Shown here one piece after another: positions 41,557-53,403 of a stretch of DNA of 64,000 bases. A program made the position numbers and the translations under genes. Below the pieces are notes generated by a model. That model searched no databases. It worked only from the letters and a program-made list of their open reading frames with translations, and was not told the DNA's origin. Numbering within the stretch: position 1 is the stretch's first letter; every line of letters starts with the position of its first letter. The DNA comes from Moniliophthora roreri (lineage: Eukaryota; Basidiomycota; Agaricomycetes; Agaricales; Marasmiaceae). Where the stretch lies: contig LATX02000178.1 in the NCBI GenBank assembly GCA_001466705.2, positions 496,001-560,000 of the forward strand, read 5' to 3'.

Positions 41557-42232
41557 ATGCCCATACTCAGGCTGGAGACCAATGTCAAAGTTGGTCGGTT
41601 TCTCGATCTTGAAAATGCCTTTACGCTCATCAGATAACATAGGTTGCCGACGAAAAAGCTGCTATTCTAAAGCTGTCCAAGGCAACCATCCCGCACTATC
41701 GGAAAAAAAGTTTAGTTCTAATTCACTTGCATACAGCTCGCAGCAGATACTCTGGGTGTCCCCGAGAGCTTGTTTGCCGTCACTATATATCAGCAACAAC
41801 CACTCAGTTTTTCAGGAACCTTTGATCCGGCGTTTGTCCTGACAGTCGTGCGTGTCCATCCACATTTCCTGGATCACTTGCAAGTTCGCTGATACCCTCT
41901 CTCTCTCAACTTAGACGGCTCTCGGCGCCGGAAACCCTGGTGTTAATAAGAGATGTGTTCAGGCCTTCACGAAGTACTTGGAAGAGACGCTGGGAGTATC
42001 GAATGATAGGGGATATATGTGCGTATTCCAGTGAACGTGTTGTCTGTATCGTTACTAATAGAGACTCTATCAACCCCTAACCCTCATTATTGATCCATGA
42101 TAGCATCCTCACCAACCCTGGGTCCAGCTATATTGGGTATGTCGTCGCCTATAACTTGTCATTTTAAAGTCAAGCTCATCACGCTTTCCTACCAGATACA
42201 AGGGAGATACGACTGATGTCACATTAGCATGA
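41557..42232 (+). CDS. MIF-like tautomerase
   Basis: Six exons: 41557-41589, 41643-41709, 41744-41847, 41915-42018, 42104-42136 and 42196-42232, totalling 378 nt (125 residues). The MIF superfamily is a trimeric tautomerase using an N-terminal Pro. The protein begins MPILRLETNVK, so Pro becomes residue 1 after Met removal. It continues LGVPESLFAVTIYQQQPLSFSGT, then VNKRCVQAFTKYLEETLGV and LTNPGSSYIGYKGD. Exon 2 ends with about eight extra residues (TIPHYRKK) that relatives lack, and its intron is only 34 nt (GTTTAG...CGCAG). The original donor may have been lost and replaced by one further downstream. Fungal MIF-like proteins have no established physiological role. Confidence 0.85.
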
Positions 42233-43002
42233 GTTTTCTAGCTGCGATGTATCGTAATCCAATGTAAAATTAGCAAGAAATGAAGCCCTTGATTTGTTCT
42301 TACCGAGACAACAACCTCCCCCAGCCAATTCTTCATCATGAATCCGAACGGTTCACCGCCTTCCCAATATCCTGCAAACTTGGAGACACATAGATTCCAA
42401 TAGTTGGCTTCGAAACTCAGTGTTAGGACAGGGTGTATGATCCTCAACCAAGTTGGTTTGGTGCTATTGCGCAAGGTAAAATGACTGGATCCGTGAGATT
42501 TCAGTGAGAATAGATGGAGAGCTCGTGATAGAGGTAAATTTATTAGTCCGCGGACCGAGGGAGGAAGGTTATTAGGTAATAGCTCCGTTGGTCGTCCGTG
42601 CTGCCGCGTCAACATGTCCCTGCTACTTGACCGTCATGATATCACTCGCATTCATTGTCTTCTGGTGAGGGCCATGTACTTTTGTGCCAAACTGAATCAA
42701 GGATTGACTCTGGTTGGACTATGATGGAAGCAGTTTGGTCGGGTAGACTACCAAGCAACGCTATAGGGTACAGCTGGAATGGGTTTGAACTCAGGATACA
42801 GAGGTATCGATGTACGTACCTTTCCTCTGGGGCCTATACAATGATTGACCTTTGGATCTAGACTGAGGCTAAAGCCTTTACGAGGAAATGTGCAGCTTTC
42901 CATAATGACGCGTTCTACCTCGGACATCTCGCTGCCCGTCTTCTCTCCACCTCACAACCCTCGAAATGCCGATGAACCTTCCCCTTTTGTCGTTCTTCGT
43001 GT
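42233..43002. other. Intergenic region with an unrecognised minus-strand ORF
   Basis: A 125-codon minus-strand frame (42615-42238) contains FAGYWEGGEPFGFMMKNWLGE, which looks protein-like but is not assigned to a family. No splice partners were found. Otherwise nothing is recognised up to the solo LTR. Confidence 0.35.
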
Positions 43003-43170
43003 TGGAGAGGGCCGAGTGGTCTGGCTATCGCGATGCCGAAGACGATGCTGCTGGTTCTGGATGATGGCTAACTACGTACACGGAAATGTAGACTACGCGC
43101 CGGAAGCTCATGCCAAACACTGCCAAGCAGGCCTGGAACCTCCGCTCCGTGCCCCGGTCCCCCTACTACA
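43003..43170 (-). mobile_element. Solo LTR of the compact retroelement
   Basis: 168 bp in reverse orientation, matching the LTRs at 35664 and 37232 with more substitutions. It begins with the complement of CTCTCCA and ends with the complement of TGTAGTAGG. No internal sequence lies on either side, so it is a recombined solo LTR. It lies about 340 bp upstream of the GH44 start codon. A target duplication is not evident. Confidence 0.88.
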
Positions 43171-43512
43171 ATGTGCTCAGCTGCCTCCTCATCACGTACT
43201 TTCTCGCTCATGAATGGTCATCGTCATTCACATTTTCCGGTTATTGCGCGAGTTGCAGTCACATTTCCTGATTATTCCAGTACCCTCCATATGCTCTTGT
43301 CAATAAAAGAGCAGAACATGTCCGTCGTTCCTGAATTGCGATCCGGAATTCTTAGTCTCTTTGCGAAACGGGCTCGCTCATCAGAGGATTGGCGAAACTA
43401 CGGAAAACTGCCGGCGTTACAATTTCTACCGAGTTTTGTCCGGTCCACAACTTATAACGGTTCCATGATTCAGAGTGTGCGATCCCAGCGCGCTTGCTTC
43501 GGACTCACCGAC
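43171..43512. other. Promoter region of the GH44 gene
   Basis: About 340 bp between the solo LTR and the GH44 start. An open frame runs through it in phase with GH44 but has no homology and precedes the signal peptide, so I treat it as 5' flank. Confidence 0.5.
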
Positions 43513-46500
43513 ATGCTACACCGACTCAAACTCGTGTCGCTGGTGTTGGCGGCTGTCCAACTCGTCAAGGCCGATTTGACCGTGTATCAGGATGGTGCTC
43601 TTGCTTCTGGTTGGGAGAACTGGAGCTGGAGTTCTACTCTCGACTTTGCGGCGACCGACATTTTTGAAGGGCTTAGCAGTGTCTCGGTAACTTCTGAAGC
43701 ATGGGCCGCACTCTCCGTAAAGCTGGAAGGTACATTTTCTCAGTATGCTGGCCTTCGGTTCGATATTGCGGTACGTTTTTTACTTTCCTTCGGAGTCGCT
43801 GTAAAGAAAGTATTAACTAATATATATCTCTTTGTTAGGGAGCACAACCAGATATCCAGATTTACTTTACGCAGACTGCAACTGATACAAACTCGCCGAA
43901 CATTGCCCTTTCAGCAATCAGCAAGGAGGTCAAGGCTGATGGCTTCACGTCGTTGTTAATTGACTTCAATGCCTTGCCAGGTACTGGAGCGCCATTGGTA
44001 CGTACCATTCACTTCTGCTCAATCGGCGCGAGCTGATGAACTGCATATTTACAGGGTAATGGAACTTGGGACCGTATCAGTTTCCAGGGTGGTGCAAATG
44101 GTGCTTCGGTAGGTAGACACTATTCTCTGCTGTTTACGTTCTCACTGATCCACGAATTTTTCATGCAGTACCATTTGGATAATATCGTTCTTGTTGATGT
44201 AAGATTTACCATCTAGTCTCATGAAACAATACTAATGAACGTGAGTAGTCGATCGTGATTGAGCCCAAGTTCCTCAGTGCAGAGCCCCTGGCTAATGATA
44301 TCGTTGCGGTCACCACCGTCGGTGCCGTCGATCTCAATACCATTAGCGTCAAGCTCAATGGAAAGGTTCGTGCTATCGATCCGCCTACCTATGACTTGTC
44401 TCACCTGATTTTTATTCACAGTCAGTCTCCATTGCTAGCAAGAAGACATACTCGCCGCCAGATACCCCTTCAAAAACGATCACCTACCTGACTCTGGCTT
44501 CCTCCCTGACCTCTGGTCCGCTCGTCATAACCGCTGGTGATACTGTCTTCAATCACACACTGCCGGCGGTTCAACACGGCAGGTAAGTTTGATATGTCCA
44601 TTTTCTATCGAGGATGATGTACTGATTCTCCCCATGCAGTATCGTCCAGAGTGTGAAGACTCCCATCAATCCTCACATCTACGGAGTCAACTTCCCTCCA
44701 AATGCCAATTACATCAACCACTTGGGTGTCACTCTTTCACGTTGGGGCGGTAATGCTGTCACCGCCTACAACCCATTCGGAGACTTTACCAACGCTGGGA
44801 ACGATTGGTATTTCGAGAACCGTGTGGCCGAGAATGGGAATGCAGACGATTGGGTTGCTTGGGTGCAGGGTGCAGGTTCGAGTTCGTTGTTGACTGTACC
44901 AGCGTGCGTTACTCAATGCTTCGGTGATACTTTACCGGTGGAATGTGCTGATGGATACTGTTGCTTAGACTAGACTGGGTATCGAAAGATGCTACATCTT
45001 ATTCATACCCCAGAACAGTATACCCTGGTGAGATGCTCTAAATTCTGGGATGATGTTTCTTCGTCGCTCTTATTCAAAACTCTTGTTTATAGATCAACAA
45101 AATTTTGATCCATACAATAGCGATGCGGGGAATGGCATGTTCCCGAACGGCACCGCAGTTCCACCAACCGATCCTACTCGTGCTTACAGTCCATGGAACA
45201 CCACCCTCGCCAAGAAGTGGTTATCTGGATTGAAGAATAAGCCAACTCTCGTGGCCATTGACAACGAAATTGAGATTGCTAGCTCGACGCATCGGGATAT
45301 GCACCCCGAGTAAGATTCTATACTCCCGTTATATACCATAACAGCTGAGACTGCTCCTTACAGCCCCGTTAGCTACGATGAAGAGCTCAAACGTGTCATT
45401 GACTTTGCAACAGTTGCCAAGGACGCTATTCCTGGCGTTAAGGTTGCTGCACCTTCAACTTGCTCGTGGTGGTTCTGTAAGTCGACTTGTTATACTTGAT
45501 GAATCCGTGCTCAGCAACCCCCCCCCCCTTTTAACTAGACTGGACGAGTGTCATTGGATGGGATGATACCGCAGCTCACTATAACATTGATTTCCTTCCT
45601 TGGTTCTTGCAAGAGATGGCGAAGCACGACAAGAGCACCGGGAAGCGACTCCTGGATTACCTCGACATTCATTACTACTTCCAGGCCGACACTAGTGCCA
45701 ATGATGCTGCTGCTAAGGCCTTGAGGCTGAGGGCCACTCGTAGTCTTTGGGTGAGTTTTTTTCCTGTTCGTGCTGCGTTCCAATATTTTGCTTATAGGAA
45801 CTAGGACAAATCCTATGTAGACGAATCTTGGATCGGTTCAGATCCTCAAAATCATCAATGGGATCCGACTTCCGTCCAGCTAATTCCCCGCATGAAGACA
45901 CTCATCGACCAAAACTATCCTGGAACCAAACTGTCAATCAGTGAATGGAGCTCCACGAATGACCAAGACATCACAGGAGGTCTAGTCACTGCTGATGCCC
46001 TTGGTATCTTCGGGAAATATGCTGTTGATGCTGCAACATATTGGGTTACTCCTGATGAGATGGGTCCTGTCGGCTTGGCGTACTGGCTATACAGAGGGTG
46101 CGGCAGTTTCCCCCCTAGTTTCCTTCGTATATGTAATTGGTGTATTGACATTTGGAATGCTTTGTTAGATACGGAACATACTTTGGCAGCTCAAGCGCCC
46201 AGGTCAACCTTGCGACGCCCAACCCAGATATTCTTGGCGTATACGCCGGAACTGATAATGGCAAATTGTCACTCGTCATTGTCAACAAGAGCCCAAGCGC
46301 GCCTGTCACATTCAACCTTGCCAATATCCCAACTGGGTCATACTTCTTGAGACATTTCGGTGGTGGTGCTGGTGTTGCCAAGTGGCAGGTATGGCGCTGT
46401 TCTTGTCCTTTGTGGATATTGTGGCTGATGAACGTGTTGAATTAGACGGATATTACACTGAAAGCGACCAACTTTTTGGTAGTGCCGCCGTACACGGCAG

Positions 46501-46520
46501 TCTTCCTTCGTCAAAAGTAA
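43513..46520 (+). CDS. Glycoside hydrolase family 44 endoglucanase/xyloglucanase
   Basis: Fourteen exons: 43513-43770, 43839-43997, 44055-44108, 44169-44198, 44249-44365, 44422-44582, 44640-44903, 44969-45027, 45093-45309, 45364-45476, 45539-45750, 45805-46097, 46169-46388 and 46446-46520, giving 743 residues. The protein starts with a signal peptide (LVSLVLAAVQLVKA). Residues about 20-200 are a beta-rich N-terminal module. From about 260 the GH44 barrel shows INPHIYGVNF, LSRWGGNAVTAYNP and DWYFENRV. It then has the acid/base motif IDNEIEIASSTHRDMHP (Glu near 426), LDIHYYFQ, and the nucleophile motif SISEWSS (Glu near 595). A final beta domain ends PPYTAVFLRQK. GH44 cleaves beta-1,4-glucan and xyloglucan. 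The acid/base segment has NEIEIA where relatives have NEP. Upstream exon phases all agree. Confidence 0.92.
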
Positions 46521-47365
46521 AGCACGCATCAAACAAACCGGAGTAAGAATGATATCCCCCTTGTATGTTGTTCGAAGGCGCCAAGGGCCGTTCCAGCGAG
46601 TTATGGGCTTTCGGGTGTAAGATCTTTTTTATACGGGCTACAATGTGATGTATACTATATTACTTGAGAAAATGACTGGCGGTGCATCCTTACGCTGAGA
46701 TGTGGAACTAGATTACCAGGCAGTGACGTGATGTTAAACACTAGTATTGTTCTGCCGGTACGTTGACCCGACGTTCAAACCTGCTCAAATCACAGTCGGG
46801 ATGCCTTTGAATGAGGACGCCGCCGACCAAAAGACCGCGACGGACAGAATATCATGATCACGTGTTGGATCAGATCAACCTGCCCTAAAGTCACGAAACC
46901 CCTGAGTCCATTTCCGAGACCCGAAGCATCCCCACCGTCATCGGAGAGCCAACTCCAAGTTGTCCCCCTCCACTCACGCTGGTCTGCGTCAAACTGAATG
47001 TCCAAGCACCTCACTGCTGCTGAATCACAACATTCCCTGGGCTTATTCCGGTTATTCGATAAGTTGTCAACAAACTCCTCCGAGTCGGTTCGGACGCGAA
47101 GTCTACTTGGACTTACACGAGCATTATTCGGGTGCATGTTGAAAAGAAGCGCGCTTAAGAACTCTACTGATCAGATCTAGGGCTCGGCTTGCGGTTTAGT
47201 TGAGCCCAAGCCTTCTCAGACCGAGCACTTTACTCCACAACCTCTACATGACCTCCGCCAAGAATCGTTATCCACCTGATGGGCGCAGTTATTACGTACA
47301 TCACAGGCATTAAATAGGCTCTGCTTCTGTGGTTCTGATTCCTTCCTTTGCCTCGATACGTTATT
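46521..47365. other. Intergenic region, nothing recognised
   Basis: Short ORFs on both strands, none with a motif. It holds the GH44 3' flank and the promoter of the first cysteine-rich gene. Confidence 0.4.
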
Positions 47366-48112
47366 ATGCATTTTACCAGCATCGCACTGCCATTGGTTTG
47401 CCTTGCTTCACGACTCGGTGCGTCCTACTTCATCAAGACTATCATCAAGCTGACAAGCGTCGTTTAGGAGTTACCCTAGCACAGTCAGTTCTATGGATGC
47501 TCATTCTACATGGGGCTAAAGCTCCGTACGCTTATGTCAGGTCTAACACAGGGGATGGCCCCCTCGGTATCCCACAAAACCAGATTCCTTCGAGCTGTGC
47601 GGCGGGATGCGGGATCTTATCGACACTGAGGGTACGTTCATACTATGGTCGTACGTATGATCTTCTGCTGAAAGCCCTTGTCGGACTAGTATTGCAACAA
47701 CGACCAGACATGCATGTGCACAGAAGATAATGCTAGTTCTCTTAACACTTGCATGAACTGCGTAGGAAGTAACGGCTTCATATCCGAAGAAGAGTTGCAA
47801 CAGAGGGTCGATTGTACGTCCGCCCAGTATCTCCTGCAAATTCGTACTTTGACCCCGTAATTGGATCCGCACAGCATATGTGAACGATTGCAATAATGCC
47901 GGTAAACAGATACCGAATATAGTAGTAGAGTAAATTCGTCTAGTCTCGTTAACAAACCCCACGTTCTAACTTTCACTTGTAGTGACAAGGCACCTGCTGC
48001 TGAAGCAGCATCATCGGAAAATGGGGGTGGCGACGCCAGTAGTGCTTCTCGTACAACACTCGGTTTTAGCGCTCTCGTAGTAGCCGCCGGTGTTGTACTT
48101 TCAACGTGGTGA
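47366..48112 (+). CDS. Small cysteine-rich GPI-type secreted protein 1
   Basis: Begins MHFTSIALPLVCLASRL, a signal peptide. After an intron (GTGCGT...TTTAG, about 47421-47467) comes an exon ending CAAGCGILSTLR (donor GTACG near 47631). A further exon reads CNNDQTCMCTEDNASSLNTC and MNCVGS. The last part, DKAPAAEAASSENGGGDASSAS followed by TTLGFSALVVAAGVVLSTW, is a typical GPI-anchor tail ending at 48112. The boundary of the last intron is uncertain by one phase. The CxC spacing and layout match the genes at 49584, 52009 and 53404, so they form one family. It is probably a cell-surface or wall protein; function unknown. Confidence 0.7.
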
Positions 48113-48199
48113 TCAGACACCACACATAGCGCTTACTATATCGACGATGCGACTACTAGGTGTGAAAGAATTCTATGTAACGATATGATCTTATCTTTG

Positions 48200-48490
48200 T
48201 CACAGGCTGAGCGCTTGTACCGGCGCTGATATGAATCTGCAATGTAGGCAACTCTTAGCAGCACGGAACACAGCGTACATCTATCGCTCAGGCTGTAGAC
48301 TCAATAAGCACCGCAATTACTACCATCGCCTCGGCTGTACACTCTTCCTCTGGAGTGCGAGGATGACTGATAACCCGTTTCATGAATGTCGAAAGTACTG
48401 CTAGACGAGCGACGAAAAACGGTTGTCACCTGGTGTCTGCGGGAGTTTTGAGCCTTTTTTTCACTTGGTAAGGATCTAGGCGCAGAAGCA
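48200..48490 (+). repeat. Diverged direct repeat, unit 1
   Basis: Shares an ordered series of blocks with 49130-49470, at the level of an old tandem duplication. Confidence 0.55.
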
Positions 48491-49129
48491 ACCTGTTACG
48501 CTGATGATCTGCTACTAGGCCCCCAGGGGGCTCATCGTGGTATCAGTACGAGCTCAAGAATGATTAGCGCCTGACCTTAAGCGAACTCCCTTGTAATCCC
48601 TTATCCCTTTATGCCCCGTCCTTGATGATTTGGCCACCAATGCCCTCCTAGGATCTCATTTCACGACTCGAACTGAATCGGGCATGGGAGAGGTGTGGAT
48701 AACCTGAACTTTCAAAAGGCACTTTCTTGCCCAGGGCCTGCTCACGCGCTGACGTACCGCTCACGTACTGACAAACATCCTCAGAATTGTACGTGAAAAA
48801 GTTCGTCAGCGTAACTCTCCTTCCGTACGTACACGATACCCACAATTGTTGAGGGTGTAGTCTCACAGCATGCCTTTCCGCAATGTAGCTGCTGCACATG
48901 TCTACAATCAAAGCCGAATTGGCCCATAGCCTATGTATGTGTTCCCAAGCACTTGGATCTTAGATTCCTGGAGTTGACGTCTCAGGACCAGTTGAAGCGC
49001 AATAAAAAAACTAACGAGTGTCCTAGCATCGGTGCGGCGGATGACATTCATCCAAGCACATGAACCTGAGTCCAGCTCAGACACAATCCACCAAGAATTC
49101 TTTACAGAAAGATGGGTTCACTCATCACA

Positions 49130-49470
49130 CTTAAGCGCTCATTCCAGCGGTGATATGGATCTTTCTGCAATGTGAGCAAGTCTATTCTTAGCTGATATTC
49201 ATCTTCTTTAGCAACATACAGATCGCGATGGCTACTCACCGCTTGGGCGGGTTGCGGGCTCAATGGTAAAGCATCACAATATCTGGCATCGCATCGACTA
49301 TACAGCCTTCATCCAGAGTGCGAGAATGACTGGCATACTCGTGTGGGAAGTCTAGGACACCCGCGTTGCTTGCTGGACGAACGGGGAAAAGTCGCCGTCA
49401 TGTCAGATATGCCAGATCTTTCTCACTTGGTAAGAATCTACGTACTAAAAGCAACCGTTGCTAATTTCAC
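49130..49470 (+). repeat. Diverged direct repeat, unit 2
   Basis: Second unit of the duplication. Lies directly upstream of the cysteine-rich gene at 49584. Confidence 0.55.
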
Positions 49471-49583
49471 AACGTGCCTTTCTGCAGGGACCTATTTATT
49501 GGGGGGTGTTCAGTACGAATTTCTACAATCATTGTCCCTCTATACACCTCTTTCATTTTAACCATTCTCACCTCACGTCTACG

Positions 49584-50189
49584 ATGCACTTTGCCCCGTC
49601 TGCTGTCTTAGCGATCGCTGCTGCCACTGTATTCTCTTCTGGTAATACCTTTCTCAGTCTCGATCCGATTCTTGTTCTCATCCCAACAGCAGCTTTAGCA
49701 GAACCTGTGCCCGAGTTCGACATTCCCAACTCCCTCGTTGCTCGAGCAGATAACCTCCCAGCCAGCATACCATCCCAATGTCAATCACCATGTCAAGTGC
49801 TGTCGGACTTGCAGGTAAGGCCGAGCACCATTAATCTCCATTGCTAATACCTTCTAACCTGTTTCTGTATAGAAATGCACTGACACAAAATGTAGTTGCA
49901 ACGATCAAGTCAGCGATTCTCTTGCTGGCTGTTACGACTGTGTCGCTGCTACCTTTAACAATGCAACTCAGACAAATGTCCTTCAAGCGGGGTTCGATGG
50001 TAAGGTTCATGCAAAATTTGTTAGATGAGGATGAATCTCAGTCCTCGATTAGGATACGCAAATCAATGCAAAGCCGCAGGAGCGCCAATCAAGTCTCAGA
50101 CGATAACAGCTAATGGTGCTCTTCGCAATGTCGGTGTTGGGATGGGCGTCGTCGGAGTTGTGTTGGGCTTGCTCTTATCGGCTATGTAG
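49584..50189 (+). CDS. Small cysteine-rich GPI-type secreted protein 2
   Basis: Four exons: 49584-49641, 49690-49814, 49873-49999 and 50053-50189, giving 148 residues with all phases closing. Signal peptide MHFAPSAVLAIAAATVFSS. The Cys core is QCQSPCQVLSDLQ, then KCTDTKCSCNDQVSDSLAGC, YDCVAATFNN and NQCKAAGAP. It ends with a GPI-type tail GVGMGVVGVVLGLLLSAM. The spacing of paired cysteines is similar to, but not clearly, CFEM. It is the best resolved member of the family cluster and serves as the template for the others. Confidence 0.88.
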
Positions 50190-52008
50190 AATCCATGTGT
50201 TCAGAGTTTCACATGGGCATTCCAGAACATATACCCTCTGATGGCTCAAATGGAAGCTTAGAGAACTTTGATACTCATCATAAGTTGATGTCAATATATA
50301 TCATGATATTGTTCACCATGTATGATACATTAAAAATGTGATGTAACATGTGTATTGATGGATTGGACGGGTAACAAGCAGCAGTTTGCTTCTCCGAGTC
50401 ATGCCTGGACTCCCAGCCTGAGATTGGGTCAGAATGTGAGTTTGGCCCTGCCTGAAAATAATCAGTCTGATTGCGTATTGACAGGGCATAGCAATCAACG
50501 TAGCATTGCTGGAACTGGTGGAACCAGAAACTACTCATCAACATTTCCAGCTACTGATGAGTTGACCGATGCAGCGCCTCCGAAAGGATCGAGGACAACA
50601 GTTCTCTTGGGAATACTACACTATCAATAAGCCTTACAGGTCTGGTGCGGGAGATCATTGTAACTTTGGTGGTATAAATAATAGATTTCGGAATAGGTGG
50701 CGCGCGCGTATTAATCCGCAGACAACCTACCTGTATGATGAGATGCCTGACAGCAGATAATATGCATCTCCCAGCTTACTACTATCAAAATGTCCGTGTC
50801 GTCACGGAACTTCCCGACTTGAGTTGAATCTCATGAGTTGACACAGGGTAATATGAATGGAAAGGAGATAAGGCCAGAGTTAGTTGAGGGGCTGTGGATG
50901 AAACTGACCTCTATCCAACTCCAGCTCATTCAAGTATCCGTCGCCTATCTCCAATGCGTCCGTTCAAATCCAATCACTTTGCACTCAGGGCTTCTCAGAG
51001 CGATTTAGAATCAGAATTAACACTTCTCATGCGCCTTCCTTGCACCTTCCACTGATCCTCCCGCAACTACCATACTCGCCCAAGTTACGATATCGCTTGG
51101 CTAGGACCAATCATTGGGTGGGCCCACGTCGCTGCTTCATGGCGTCCCAGGCTCCGCAACCCAACACTTCCATCACCTGGCTTTCAGAGTGCGCCTTGTA
51201 GCTGGATTTCATATATACCTCGGTAGGGTACTTCCTCGATCGTTTTGACTACTACCGTGTCTGTGGGGAGTGCTGGAGCGATGCATGAATGGCCATGTTA
51301 CGTCGGCGTTGGTATCAACAGTATCGAGAAGGGTGTCGAGGAGGGTATGTGGTATCGCCGGATATTCAATATTTGACGTTGAAGTATAGGAAAACACCAT
51401 TTCGTGGCAGCTTGCGGAAGGTAAGCGTACAAGACTAGGATTGAGGGGGCCGATTACTCACGAGAGTCAAAGGAGGAATCCACCATAAGCCTATCCTCAA
51501 CCGTAGCATTGACCCAATTGCTTCTGTGTCCGAGTCCTCCATCTCAATCCAGACCTACAGTCTCATGCTTTCCGCCCCAACTGTATTCTGCTTCCGAGCC
51601 AACCATTTGCCTCGTCTGTCCGTCGGGAGAACTTTGAACGCGAGCAGCTAAGAGACCGACCGATAGGCAATGACGACAAATGCTTACTCGCACTAGGTTC
51701 CGACCTCAGGGACAACAGGTCATTTCTCCGAGTATCCGAAGCTAGTGATACTGCTCCAGAGTGAGTCAGAACAACGATAATACAGGCCTATGATGGATGC
51801 CGCATCAGAATGGACGCGGATCGGAGAAAAGGTGGTGGACCACAGTCAGGTGATACACCTCACCTGTAGACTAGTCCATGGACTCAAAGCGCTGGTCAAG
51901 CGCTCCTCTCAGGCTGCTCTTCCCACCGGTCATTGAACATCCCCTTACGCGCACTCTTATTGCTTCTCCCAGAGGCAAGATACATCAAGTAAAGATTAAT
52001 GATGACCA
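50190..52008. other. Intergenic region, nothing recognised
   Basis: Short ORFs only. It separates the two plus-strand and two minus-strand members of the cysteine-rich cluster, whose 3' ends converge here. Confidence 0.4.
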
Positions 52009-52672
52009 TTATACTGAAAGCATCAAAACACCCATCCCAATACCAAGCGCACTCAGCTTGAGCGAGGCCTCCCGATTAAGACCAACCCCACCGTTCCTAC
52101 TGGCAGCCAAGCTTTGGGAGTTGACCTTGAATCCTGCAGTGTTGCATGCACCAGTTATGACTGTTAAAACACAGCGAGTCAGGCTACTGTGTCCGCAACA
52201 ACCGATTAATGAACTCGGATTTGTGCCAACTCACCATCCATCGCGCCTTGCAACGTCTGTTCCGCGTCCGGCTCCTGGTCCTTAACCTCAGAGGCAACGC
52301 AGGCGAAGCATTTTGAGGTTCGGCCGAGTATGTCATTGGTGCATACACAAGCAGCGGCTTTATCCTCTGAAACTCCTGTGCATTTCTGTTTATACAGTTA
52401 GAGGGCCCGAACGGGTCAAGGAATAGGAACGTTCGGCTCACGTTAATATCTGCATCGATAGCGTTGCACTGATCCCTGCATTTTTCGGGCAAATCGGAAC
52501 CAAGGTCACTGAAAGGATTAATATTCTGTTGTCGTGGGGTGAGGTGGGGGGCGGCCGTAGCTAGTATGAATATCGAGTGAGAAGATAATCAAGAGGTTGA
52601 TGTGGCGGCAAACTTACCGATGGTGGATAGGGAAGAGAGAACGAGAAGCAATGCAGCGGGTGCGAAGATCAT
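52009..52672 (-). CDS. Small cysteine-rich GPI-type secreted protein 3
   Basis: Starts at 52672 with signal peptide MIFAPAALLLVLSSLSTIG. After an intron comes LPEKCRDQCNAIDADI, and then KCTGVSEDKAAACVCTNDI followed by SKCFACVASEVKDQEPDAEQ. The last exon carries TGACNTAGFKVNSQSLAASR and a hydrophobic tail LSALGIGMGVLMLSV ending at 52009. The same exon plan as the gene at 49584 is seen. Introns lie near 52610-52560, 52450-52390 and 52225-52160; I have not fixed every boundary. Confidence 0.75.
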
Positions 52673-53403
52673 CGTGAAAGAAGCGTGAATAAAAGTAGGA
52701 TAGAAGATAGAAAGAGGCCTATCAAAGGCTGGTAAAGGTAGAAGTGAAGAGCGAAAGGGATGTCGTTTAGCTTCCCTGTACACCCCTATATATATGCTCG
52801 TTATAATACTCATCCAATATCTCGGTCTGGTGCCTTGCTAGCGGGAAGCTGACCTCCAAATTTGATGCGCCGGAGTAGGTGCATCTACGTTTCCTGTGTT
52901 GTGGTGGCGGCACGATGCGTTTGCTTTTGACGTCGAATTGCTTGGCCCGTGATAGCCGATAGAAATATGCACACTTAGATCGTCGGTTGAGCGGGAGCCT
53001 GTGAGAAATCGGCATCAATCCCGGTATTGACATCAATACCCACCCTGGTTTTGACAAGTCCAGTGTTGATATGACACCTCCCATCAACTGACATCGTTCC
53101 GAAGAATAGACATATATGCGGGGAGCTGAGAATTGGTTGAGCTGGCTGATTCTTCAAGTCTTAACGGATTCGCCAGAAGACCAATGGCCTCGGATTTGAG
53201 AGGGGCTTCAGTATTGGCGACACTGAAGATCCCCTCCCGTCTTTGGCATGCTATGGTCGAATTCCTGTCGCTACGTCTCACATTCAGCGAATATTTATAA
53301 TTTTCAGGCACAAACTCGAACTTGGGCGCAGATTGAAATGTTTGAGTTAAGTGTTGTGCTCGAGCCGGGGGTCTCTGACTCCCTCCTATTCATATCAACT
53401 CTA

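Larger units (their letters stand above)
48113..49583. other. Intergenic region containing a diverged direct duplication
   Basis: No gene is supported. Sequence at about 48200-48490 recurs at about 49130-49470 in the same order (GCGCT...GCGGTGATATG.ATCT, GAGTGCGAGAATGACTG, TTTTTCACTTGGTAAG.ATCTA and AAGCAACC). The second copy ends just before the cysteine-rich gene at 49584, suggesting duplication of a promoter-plus-gene unit whose first gene body is gone. Confidence 0.55.

Noticed and set aside
42238..42615. Further protease or esterase gene from the EGGEPFGF-containing ORF
   Set aside because: I could not match it to a family or find neighbouring exons, so it is only noted in the intergenic entry.
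46790..47137. 115-codon minus-strand ORF
   Set aside because: No motif and no splice partners; lies in the intergenic space between GH44 and the first cysteine-rich gene.
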